From Molanna angustata (taxonomy: Eukaryota; Arthropoda; Insecta; Trichoptera; Molannidae): a stretch of 64,000 nt of DNA. Of this stretch, positions 45,832 to 57,771 are shown in pieces. Made by a program: the position numbers and the translations under genes. The stretch spans positions 17,434,734-17,498,733 of the forward strand of contig OY754968.1 in assembly GCA_963576475.1 (NCBI GenBank), written 5' to 3'. Each line of letters begins with the position of its first letter. Within the stretch, counting starts at the first letter, position 1. A model generated the notes under the pieces. The model was not told the origin of the DNA, did not search any database, and saw only the letters and a list, made by a program, of their open reading frames with translations.

Positions 45832-45995
45832 TCCATGTATGGGGAACGTATATGCTGCGAAGCCTCTAAGTTGGTGTTTTTAGCATGCAAAAAGTCCACT
45901 ACGCCATACAAAATGTTCCTTCATACACGCATCTTGGCTTAATAGTGTCTATTCATTCAGAGAATTGAATTCTCATGAACGAATCGACAGTTGGA
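44985..45995. mobile_element. Chimeric HINE: plus-strand body joined to minus-strand 5' end at a microsatellite
   Basis: 44985-45675 reads in plus orientation: GCCTCGCAGCATATATGTTC, (GT)n, C9, GATCCGCTCAATTTACAGAG, ACACCCCAACTAAATAATTT, GACGACATCGTTTCATACAA, CATACTATCCTATC. After a CA-type tract the text from 45828 is the reverse complement of the family 5' part (GCTGCGAAGCCTCTAAGTTG ... GAATCGACAGTTGG), ending at 45995. A single element cannot have this order, so a recombination or inversion joined two copies at the repeat. Confidence 0.75.
45681..45826 (+). repeat. (CACACG)n then (CA)n microsatellite
   Basis: About 19 hexamer units CACACG (one changed to CACACC) followed by about 15 CA units. 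It lies exactly at the orientation switch of the chimeric HINE. Confidence 0.9.
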
Positions 45996-47403
45996 TAAAA
46001 AAAACTACGTATAAAGCAAGAACCCGTGACAGTCACACTTACGTCATAGTATAAAGGGTATTTATTTCTGTGTAAGGACTAAGGATACCACAACAGGTAA
46101 CGACGATTGGATACTATGAATTCTGAGTAATGTTGGCTATCGCATATAACAGCCTTCGAAGAATGAAAAAACACTATTTTATTACGTCAGTATGAAACGC
46201 TACACCTTTGAAGGTCGATTAACAGAGTCCGAGTTACATTAATTTTCACCACGCCTGCTATTAGACGGGAGCAACATGTATGGCATACAACTACTAGATG
46301 TTGGAAAATGAACTTATCATTTTATCAATGTCGGATGAGTTGTCAAAGTTTACATTAATAGCGATAATTTAAACATAAAAAAAATAACAAATAGTGTTCA
46401 AAATCATAAAAGTAGATAAAAATATGTTGACATAATTTATTTGAAAAATGTGATATTTTCATTAAAGACTAACTAAACCTTACCTAGTCACTAACACTTA
46501 AGGACAATAACACTTTATTAAACTTTAAAGGTCCCACCAACCAAAGGGGTGAGACCCACGGGTCTAGGGGCGGGGGTTCCCACCAACCAAAGTGTCTGTA
46601 AATAGAAGACGTGATTTCTAATAGTCCTCCGTAGAAAATAAAAAAATACATCATGCTGTTTCGATATTCTGGAAATACATCATGTTTTTCATACTAGGAA
46701 TAACTGACTTGCTAAAATTTTCGGCGTATATTTCCAAGTAAGGGGTAACTACATTAAACAAATAGGTACCTACTATAGTTTGTAAGAAGGCACAAAATTA
46801 CCCCTCATTTGTAAAATACTATAGTTTGTAAGAAGGCACAAAATCACACCTCATTTGTAAACGTGCAATTAAATTTTATGATCATCATCACAATATATAT
46901 TCTATAATCTTATAGATGAGCAACTTACCACTGCACTTCGGAGCAAAACACAAGCGATGCACGGAGCGCTATAACTCTTTACAGCCACGAAATAGTAGGT
47001 AGTCATAAAAATGATATAAAATAGATATGAAAACTGGTAAAAGAATCATTAACTCCATGCGAGTACTAGTCGTGCATCAATGTGTAATTACAAAGATTAA
47101 CTTTTAAATTTTAATTTCAGAATTTCAGGTTAAGGACAAACAATTTCATTGACAGAAATTACACAAAAACTTATCAAACTTTACATCACGTGAAGATTAT
47201 TATATTCTTTGCATAAATAATAATTCAAATAGGTAATACATGAATATTATACAATGGATTATAAAAGAATGCCTATACTTTTTTGATTCGCATAAGAAAA
47301 TTCTAACGCGCAATATCCAACGTATCCAACACCACAATCTATACTTGTTTTATAACTAACGCGCAATATCCAACGTATCCAACACCACAATCTATACTTG
47401 TTT
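45996..47403. other. No gene; dispersed and tandem repeat scraps
   Basis: At 46530-46650 CCCACCAACCAAAG occurs twice, followed by GTGATTTCTAATAGTCCTCC; the last word recurs at 62787 (GTGATTTCTAATAGTCTTC). TAAGGATACCACAACAGGTAA near 46080 is nearly the reverse complement of the word at 62862-62882. 46771-46862 is a 46-bp tandem duplication and 47304-47404 a 53-bp one (AACGCGCAATATCCAACGTA), the latter ending exactly at the next HINE. At 46929 the minus strand has a donor-like GTGGTAAGTTG in a GC-richer patch. Confidence 0.5.
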
Positions 47404-47631
47404 TCCAACTGTCGATTTGTTCAGGAGAACTTTGTTCTCTTAACATATCGACAATGTTTCAAGCCAGAATACGCGAGAATTGTATGGAGAGGTCTACTTT
47501 TTTCACGGCTTTTCCAACTTTGAAGTAAAAAAACACCAACTTAGAGGCTTCGCAGCATATATGTTCCATACACGGATTTACTCAGAATTCGGAGTAGAAC
47601 ATTTCGTGTGTCTGTGTGTGTGTGTGTGTGT

Positions 47632-47676
<45 letters not shown>

Positions 47677-48465
47677 TGTGTGTCTGTGTGTGTGTCCGTC
47701 CCCCCCTTATAACTTTTGATCCGCTCAATTTACAGAGCCTAAAATTTCAGAATATATAAACAGTTACAGGTCTACAAAACTTTTATACTCGGAATTTTGA
47801 ATTTTTGTTTCAGTCAGGGGTTATCAACCTTTGAATTTTTATTTTATTTTTCCATATATCTCAGAAACCATAAACGGTAGAACGCTGAAAATTGGTACAA
47901 AGATAGACAAATACAAAATCTCAAATAAGTTTATTCAAAAAAATTCCAGGGTTTCTCAAACATTTTTTATTAAGAAAAATATTTTTTTTATGATAAATTT
48001 ACGAGTTTAACTGCCTATATTTCCAAAACTTTTACAATTATCGAAAAAAGCCGAAACACCCCAACTAGATAATTTAATTTTCTATAAAAAATATTAACAT
48101 TGTAGTAGAAGATCTCAATTTTTTTTTAACAATTTTTTTAAAAATTGAATTTAGTGACGACATCGCTTCATACATTTTGTATGGCAGTCGCCTATACACA
48201 ATATGTAAGAAGACTTGATAGTTTGATACTTCATCTCCAAACATACATACATACCATCATGCTATTTGCATATTCTGGGTAGGAAAAAGGATCTTCCTCC
48301 ATACTATCCTATCTTGACATACATACCTACATATGTTGTATAGAAAACAAAATATCTGAAAATATTCAATAATTTGTATCTATGGGTTTATAGTATGGTA
48401 CATATTCTTCAACTATACATACTATCGCTATCGACAGTTGGACCTCATGTGTTACATGCAACTAG
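47404..48465 (+). mobile_element. HINE-like Helentron relative, complete reference copy
   Basis: T|CCAACTGTCGATTTGTTCAG starts a hairpin (CTGTCGAT...ATATCGACA). AGAGGCTTCGCAGCATATAT, (GT)n of about 90 bases (47606-47697), C7, CTTTTGATCCGCTCAATTTA, GAAACACCCCAACTAGATAA, GACGACATCGCTTCATACAT and CATACTATCCTATCTTGACA follow. The 3' subterminal inverted repeat ATCGACAGTTGGA is followed by CATGT-GTT-ACATG and the terminal CAACTAG|T. Subterminal inverted repeats, a central microsatellite, a 3' hairpin and T|T insertion are the published traits of Helentron-associated elements (HINEs, including Drosophila DINE-1). There is no coding capacity. Confidence 0.85.
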
Positions 48466-48538
48466 TATAATAATAATTATCGTTGTAGCCTGCAGTAGTA
48501 TTTTATGATTGCATTAATTTTATTTTAAGTTATAAAGA

Positions 48539-48914
48539 TGTCAGCCTCTATGTCTCGGTTCTGATTAAAGTCCCGGGTTCGATTCCCGATTAGATACAGT
48601 TTTTCACTGTGTTTTCAATAATAAAAAATTTCGTTCCTTTTCTCACTAGGAAAATATGTTCGAGGCGAGACACTTATTTCACACATTCAGCCCCCCTAGA
48701 CAACGTGTCATATAGCTCAAGAAAAGATAACTCAAATACATGGATGTGACAGTTGTCACGTGACTGACAACTATCACTTCCATACATTGAGTTGTCTTTT
48801 CTTGTTTCTTTTCTTGAGCTAAATGACACGTTGTCTATGGGGGCTGGAGACTTAAATTAATATCATAAGTCTCCAGAATGTAGTAATTTATTATTTGGTG
48901 CGTGTAAAATATGA
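48539..48914 (+). repeat. tRNA-derived SINE (family B), interrupted by a MITE
   Basis: Head TGTCAGCCTCTATGTCTCGG with intact B box CCCGGGTTCGATTCCCG. The body is recognisable on both sides of the MITE (GTTTTTCACTGTGTTTTCAA before; CATAAGTCTCCAGAATGTAG and GGTGCGTGTAAAATATGACA after). Confidence 0.65.
48689..48845. mobile_element. Palindromic MITE, 157 bp, nested in the SINE
   Basis: Left AGCCCCCCTAGACAACGTGT, then CAT.TAGCTCAAGAAAAG. The complemented right end is AGCCCCCATAGACAACGTGT, then CATTTAGCTCAAGAAAAG. Arms of about 70 bases meet near TGACAGTTGTCACGTGACTG. The right arm has an extra TTGTTTCTTTTC duplication. No clear target duplication. Confidence 0.85.
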
Positions 48915-48918
48915 CAGT

Positions 48919-49008
48919 ATGGGCAACAGAACGGTTAGCGCGGCAGAACGACTACTTCAGGGAATGTATGATACCTACTTGTTTCAAGGAAATATTCATA
49001 AAAAAAAG
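48919..49008 (+). repeat. SINE family C, internally deleted
   Basis: GGGCAACAGAACGGTTAGCG keeps the A-box half. After a deletion come TTCAGGGAATGTATGATACC, TTGTTTCAAGGAAATATTCA and A9. The B box is lost. Confidence 0.6.
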
Positions 49009-49040
49009 AATCAAACTTAACTTCATACATCTAACTTTGA

Positions 49041-50632
49041 TCTAACTGTCGATTTGTTCAAGATAATTTATTTTTCTTGATGAATCGACAGTATTGGCCT
49101 TTTTTGCGTGCAAAAAACACCAAATTAGAGGCTTCGCAGCATATATATGTTCTATATTATATATGGATGAATTCAGAATTCGTAATTTTTTAAATATGAA
49201 AAAACGCAGAAGCACCCCAACTAGGTAATCCAACTGTCGATTCGTTCATGAGAACTTTGTTCTCTTAACATAGGTATCGACAATGTTTCAAGCCAGGATA
49301 TGCGAGATTTATATGTAGGGTCAATAATAATTATCACGGCTTTTCCAACTTTGAAGTCAAAAAACACCAACTTAGAGGCTTCGCAGCATATATGTTCCAT
49401 ATACGGATTTACTCAGAATTCGGAGTAGAACATTTCGTGTGTCTGTGTGTGTGTGTGTGTCTGTGTGTGTGTGTGTCCCTTATAGGTAACTTTTGATCCG
49501 CTTAATTTACAGAGCCCAAAATTTCAGAATATATAAACAGTTATAGGCCTACAAAATTTTTTTACTCAGAATTTTGAATTTTTGTTTCATTCAGGGGTTA
49601 TCAACTTTTGAATTTTTACTTTATTTTTCCATATACCTATCTCAGAAACCATAAAAGCTAGAACGCTGAATATTGGTACAAATATAGACAAATACAAAAT
49701 CTCAAATTAGTTTTTCAAAAAAATTACAGGGTTTCTCAAACATTTTTTTATTAAGAAAAATATTTTTTTATGATAAATTTACGAGTTTAACTGCCTATAT
49801 TTCCATTTTTTTTTAAATATCGAAAAATGTCGAAACACCCCAACTAGATAATTTAATTTTCTATAAAAAAATTTAACATTATAGTAGTATATCTTAAATT
49901 TTTTTAATAATTTTTATAAAAATTGAATTAAGTGACGACATCGCTTCATACAATTTGTATGACAGTCGCCTATACACAATATCTATGAAGACAATAGTTT
50001 GATACTTAATCTCCAAACATACATACATACCATCATGCTGTTGTCATATTCTGGGTAGGAAAATAAGACTGACCTATCTTGACATACATACCTACATAAT
50101 GTTGTATAGAAAACAAAATATCTTAAAATATTCAATAATTTGGATTTAAGTGTTTATAGTTTGGTACTTATTCTTCAACTATACATTATACATACTATCG
50201 CTATCGACAGTTGGATCTCATGTGTTACATGTAACTAGTCTATAAAAAATACCCACATTATAGTAGTACTTACCTTTATCTCAAACATTTTTTTGTAAAA
50301 ATTGGATTAGTGACGACATCGCTTCATACAATTTGTATAGTAGAATACATAATATTTACGGGGGCTCTCAATAGTTTGATACTTAATCTCAATACATAGG
50401 TACATACCATCGAGCTGTTTTCATATTTTGGGTAGAAAAAAAGGACTGACCTCCATACTATCCTATCATATTTTGTACATATTTTGATATACCTACATAT
50501 TTTGCATAGAAAACAAAATATCTTAAAATATTCAATAATTTGGATATAAGGGTAGGTATATAGTTTCTTCAACTATACATTCTATCGCCATCGGCAGTTG
50601 GATGACATCGGCAGTTTGTTTCATGCAACTAG
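49041..50632 (+). mobile_element. Old HINE copy hosting a second HINE
   Basis: The left part 49041-49228 has the 5' hairpin (AACTGTCGATTTGTTCAAGA ... TGATGAATCGACAG), AGAGGCTTCGCAGCATATAT and, after an internal deletion, GCACCCCAACTAGGTAAT. The right part 50239-50632 resumes CTATAAAAAATACCCACATT, GACGACATCGCTTCATACAA and CATACTATCCTATCATATTT, ending TTCATGCAACTAG|T with a duplicated ATCGGCAGTT. The join lies at the CCCCAACTAGATAATTTAA-CTATAAAAAAT stretch of other copies, so the middle is an insertion. Confidence 0.8.
49229..50238 (+). mobile_element. Younger HINE inserted in an older HINE
   Basis: T|CCAACTGTCGATTCGTTCAT to CATGTGTTACATGTAACTAG|T. All family landmarks are present, including a 36-base GT tract (49439-49475). 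The 3' subterminal repeat ATCGACAGTTGGA is intact. Both ends abut text of the older copy, so the ends can be read directly from the junctions. Confidence 0.85.
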
Positions 50633-51338
50633 TTTAAAATAACTGAATGAAAACATTTTACTGAGTTACATTTTCATTTGTATACCTACCAACTATGCAT
50701 TGACTGTAAATTTTAATTTTAAAGCACAACTCAACTATAATTTCAAAGCGGTATTTATCAACTCAGTGTAGGTATTTATCATTGTTCTTTACAATCAAAA
50801 TATCTAAATATTTGTTTTATTATTCGTAATAATAATTCTTGCATTCGTACAATAATGTCAAACATTAATCTTCCCGGTTTGTTTTATTTCAATGTTTAAC
50901 AAAACAAATCTTTACCTACATACTTTACTTGAATTAAGGTAAGCTCACATTCATATTAAGAAATAGGCACAAAAAGTATTATTTTTTCCTTATTATTTAT
51001 AATCGTACGATAAAACTGAGTAGGCACTTAGAAAAATAATGTTCGCAAAAAACACAATAATATGACACAACTAATATAATAATGACACAATTTACCTACC
51101 AAACATAATATTATTCATCAGCCGTTGAACTAACAAGGTCGTCTATTCAAATTAATTCTAAGGTTCACACCACACAATCATCATAATAGTCAATTCCACT
51201 ACCGACAATACGTACAAAGACGACGTATTATTTATATTTTAGTCAATGAATGAGTATAAAATAAAAATATACGGTAAATTGTGAAGTCATTTTACATATT
51301 TCTGTACGGCCACCTATCAGACGAAAGGAGTAAAATTA
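50633..51338. other. No gene recognised
   Basis: AT-rich unassigned sequence between HINE copies. Confidence 0.4.
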
Positions 51339-52388
51339 TCAAACTGTCGATTAGTTCAAGATAATTTATTTCTCTTAATAAATCTACAGTATCCCGTGTG
51401 AGAGCATCGTATGCAATAGTGAAGTTTTGTATGATTCTTCCAACTTTGAAGTCAAACAACATCAACTCTTCATCGAGACTTAGCAGCATATTGTATATAT
51501 TATGAATTCGAAGTAGAACATTAAGGTTGTTTTTTTTTCAATAAAAGTAAAAGTAATCGTACAGTAAAAATACTTTCATAAAATTGTTCAAAATTGTGTG
51601 GTTATGGAACATTAGATTTCAATGAAACAACCAAAAGTTTTGAACAAATTTATGAAATCAAAGTATTTTAACTATACTATTTTAAGTATTTTAACTATAC
51701 AAAGTAGATAATATTTATAAAAAAGTGTCTATTTTGCAAATTTTCAAAGATAATGTTTTACAAAAAATTGAAAAAAATAAGTCTCTGCGATTCCAAAATG
51801 ATTTTAAAATACCCAAATGTAATACAGGTCAATTACAAAACAACTACATTTATTTGGGAATAAAATGTTTCAATTGCCTCCCAAATGAATTAAAACAGAT
51901 AAAAGAATTTAAAAAATTTAAACAAAAATTAAAAATGCACATAACTCCTAACTTCTAAAATATTAGTTTTCGATGTTGTTTGTTTGATTTTTGTCAATTG
52001 CCAGTATTTTCTTTTTTTATTTCTAAATATGTGTTTTGGTATGTTTAAACAGTCTATATTGCTCATTTTTCAATTTATTTTCATGTATTTCCTTTTGTTT
52101 TATTTGAATATGTATTTAGATATGTTTACTCATTTGTATATTTCTCATTTTCATATATTTTCAAACTTTTTTAATGTTTACTTGATTTTTTATTCATGTT
52201 GATTTGATTTAAATACTCTATTGTTTGACTTTGTTTAATTGCTTTGTTTTGATATTTTTTTTTTATAAGTGATTTCCCTCATCAACAGGGCCGGATAAAT
52301 CATAGAACAACCCGGAACAAGAAATCAGGGCGCTTGTCTAAAAAGGGCGCTTAAAATCCTAAAATGTTAATTATATAAATCAAAAATT

Positions 52389-52446
52389 CCCCAGGTATGG
52401 CACTCGGTTCTCTCTGCCTTCCCCGAAAGGGACACGGCGTGATGGT
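52389..52446 (+). mobile_element. Last 58 bases of a GHMGRMNEERL-group LINE
   Basis: TATGGCACTCGGTTCTCTCT, GCCTTCCCCGAAAGGGACAC and GGCGTGATGGTGTG match the ends of the relics at 40845-40895 and (reverse) 30776-30830. Inside the hAT-like element, about 70 bases before the CA array. Confidence 0.7.
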
Positions 52447-52511
52447 GTGTATGATAAAATTCTAATATCTTGTCCGTCTATTACCGTGTTATTCGTAAAC
52501 ATATATAGTCG

Positions 52512-54574
<2,063 letters not shown>

Positions 54575-56376
54575 AATCATTCTAATAATTTACTTGCTAA
54601 AGTGTTAAATTATCTACATAATGAAGCCAGCGCCCCCTGTCTGAAATCGCCCGGGCGCTTCATAATGAATTTCATATGAGATGATAGCGACGTGTTTGAA
54701 AACATTCCAGATGCTACACGCCACAGTAACTTTAATTATACATTATACTAAGAACTCTTATTGCTTGTTAATGAAACTACATAAGCCGTTTAAATAAGCG
54801 GAACCTGTCAGCAACTAATAGCAAGGTTTTCTAAAAAAGGGAAACGAAGTTCTTTAGAAATGTTATGATAATTTCAGTGAGGTTTTCCCTTTCGACTTTA
54901 GCGACATACTTACTTATTTTCTTGATATCGGTCGCCGACTCGTCACCTGACTCTTTCAATTATTCATATATTATTGTTTCTATCTCTCTCTTCTGTCTGA
55001 TGTCAAATGTTAACACGTGTCCATATTTTTTACGAGTCTAGTATAGACCATAGATTTTAATATATACCTATAACTAGATGGAATACTAGTCGGCAAAGTG
55101 TATCGAAATCAATGGGAGATTTCGTGTGCTGTTTTGTGTAAAATTCATTGGCATACCTCGTTTTATTAATATTAATTTATGTAGGTATTTATTATACCAA
55201 GAACTTATTTAGTGTTTTGTGTTAATTAGAATCGCGATTTGTTTTTTTTATTTTAAGTTTGGTGTGATTTTAAATTTTTACTGGAATTTGATAGTTATAT
55301 TGAGTTTTTTTTAATTAAAAATAGTTTTTATGATATTTTTAGTGTTAACATTAGTTATTAAGTTTAGTTTATTTACATAATACTTGAGATAGTTAAAAGG
55401 ACTTTTAAATTATATTTTACTTTAAACGGTTTATGTGATGATCCAATACTTTAAAAATTGTAAGACCTAAGGTTTTAGTTTAAAATGCCTACTTCTCAGG
55501 ATACAAACTGTTAAATAAAATAAAAAAAAATAATAAAAATACGGTACATACATGAATAGGAATAGGTAGAATTATAATTTATTTTTGTTCTTTGGTTTAT
55601 ATTAATATATTGATTTTTACTGTATAATATTGCATAATATACTGCATAATATAATATTGAAATTCCAAACATTTGAGAAGGAGGGGGGGGGGGGGGGCGG
55701 TTTGAAATATATTGCTCTGGGCGCAAAAACATGTTTATCCGGCCCTGCTCATCAAGCACAAGATTTGTAATCTTTTTGATGAGGCACTGCTAAGAAAAAA
55801 TTGTAAATATATTATTACCTGTGAATTATCTCTTGATTTGTTTTTTGTAAAATTATTATGTTAAATAAATAAATAAAATAAATAAATAAATACTTTTGTT
55901 GAATCTTTATTCGAGAAACTTCTTTTATAACTTTTGATCTGCTAAATGCACAAAGACTAAAATTTCAAAAAATATAGAAAGTTATAGACCTACAAAACTT
56001 TTATACTTAGTGTTTTTATATTTGTTCCAGTCAGGGGTATTCAACTTTACAATTTTATTTTATTTTTTCCATATATCTAAAAACAAATTGTGAAAATTTG
56101 TTTAAAGATAGACGAATATAATATCTCACACATGTTTTTATAAAAAGTTCCAGGGTTTCTTAAACTATTTTTATTAATAGAATTTTTATGATGATTATGT
56201 GATTGTCTATATTTCTAAATTATTTAAAAATACTAAAAACGCCAAAAAACCCGAACTAGATAATCTAATTGTATATTAAAAATATATGTACATTATAGTA
56301 GTACCTGCATCTCAAACTTTTTAGCGATTTTTGTAAAAATTGAATTTAGTGACGACATCGCTTCGTTTCATACAAT

Positions 56377-56800
56377 TTAACGGTAATAAAAATAGGCTAC
56401 GACTATTTACACGACTCAACCATAGACGAAAACCAAAAATAACCACAGAAAACGCAGATAAATCAAGTTATAAAAATATTTACCTTTGTTTATACTTTGT
56501 TATAATTGATCTCTATGAAAAAATGATTATAAAATTAAGTAAATGTATGTAATAAGATGCCAATATTATTTATTTTTTCTTCAAGTTGGTTTCCATGATG
56601 CATTTTTATGACAATTGAAAAAATGACAAAGGAAAATATTTTTGTATTTTGATTTATCTGCGCTTTCTATGGTTATAAATGACTTAAAAACATAGACGAC
56701 GTCAGAAAATTTGTCGTGTAAATAGACACTTTTTGGCGGGAAAACGCTTTTCCCGCCAATTCCGGTCGTAAAAATAGTGGCACCGATAAAAATAACTATA
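56377..56800. mobile_element. TIR-like MITE with perfect internal hairpin
   Basis: The left side reads AACGGTAATAAAAATAGGCT, then ACGACTATTTACACGA and AACGCAGATAAATCAAG. The complemented right side has ATCGGTGCCACTATTTTTAC, TCTATTTACACGAC and AGCGCAGATAAATCAAA. The arms are imperfect and unequal. GGCGGGAAAA-CGC-TTTTCCCGCC (56735-56757) is a perfect hairpin near the right end. It truncates the HINE on its left. Confidence 0.5.
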
Positions 56801-56933
56801 TCAAAATCAAAGATTTACAACATCGTCTATTATACTCATATGTATTGAAATAAAATTATTGATATTATATAGAATTTAGCTAAAAAAATAACGCAATTTT
56901 AATAAATCTAAATGTTCTATGATAAAATCGTAT

Positions 56934-57601
56934 TCCAACTGTCGATTTGTTCAGGAGAACTTTGTTCTCTTAACATATCGACAATGTATCAAGCCAGAAT
57001 ATGCGAGAATTGTATGGAGAGGTCTACTTTTTTCACGGCTTTTCCAACTTTGAAGTCAAAAAACACCAACTTAGAGGCTTCGCAGCATATATGTTCCATA
57101 CACGGATTTACTCAGAATTCGGAGTAGAACATTTCGTATGTCTGTGTGTGTGTGTATGTCTGTGTGTGTGTGTGTCCTCCTTATAACTTTTGATCCGCTC
57201 AATTTACAGAGCCTAAAATTTCAGAATATATAAACAGTTACAGGCCTACAAAACTTTTATACTCGGAATTTTGAATTTTTGTTTCAGTCAGGGGTTATCA
57301 ACTTTTGAATTTTTATTTTATTTTTCCCTATATCTCAGAAACCATAAAAGCTAGAACGCTGAAAATTGGTATAAACATAGACAAATACAAAATCTCAAAT
57401 TAGTTTTTTCAAAAAAATTCCAGGGTTTCTCAAACATTTTTTATTAAGAAAAGTATTTTTTTTATGATAAATTTATGAGTTTAACTGCCTATATTTCCAT
57501 TTTTTTTTAAATATCGAAAAAAGCCGAAACACCCCAACTAGATAATTTAATTTTATATAAAAAATATTAACATTGTAGCAGTACATCTCAAATTTTTTTT
57601 C
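56934..57601 (+). mobile_element. HINE copy, 3'-truncated
   Basis: T|CCAACTGTCGATTTGTTCAG through the hairpin, GGCTTCGCAGCATATATGTT, a GT tract, GATCCGCTCAATTTACAGAG, GAAACACCCCAACTAGATAA and GTAGCAGTACATCTCAAATT. It stops before GACGACATCG. It looks nearly identical to 57773-58475. Confidence 0.8.
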
Positions 57602-57771
57602 AGGATAGTATGGAGGTCAGTCCTTTGATCCTACCCAGAATATGAAAACAGCATGATGGTATGTATGTATGTTTGGAGATTAGTATCATACAATTAAGTC
57701 TTCTTATATATTGTGTGTAGGCTACTACGATACAAATTGTATGAAGCACTAAATTCAATTTTCCAACTATC
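57602..57771 (-). mobile_element. Inverted 3'-part HINE segment
   Basis: AGGATAGTATGGAGGTCAGT, CCCAGAATATGAAAACAGCA, GTATGTATGTTTGGAGATTA and CAAATTGTATGAAGC are the reverse complement of the family's 3' half. It joins directly to the plus-strand copy on its left at poly-T, so two oppositely oriented pieces are fused. Confidence 0.75.

Noticed and set aside
47480..47719. [11 protein letters not shown]... conserved frame recurring at 57001 and 57838
   Set aside because: Conserved only because it lies in the 5' part of recent HINE copies; it runs into the GT microsatellite and is shifted or broken in older copies.
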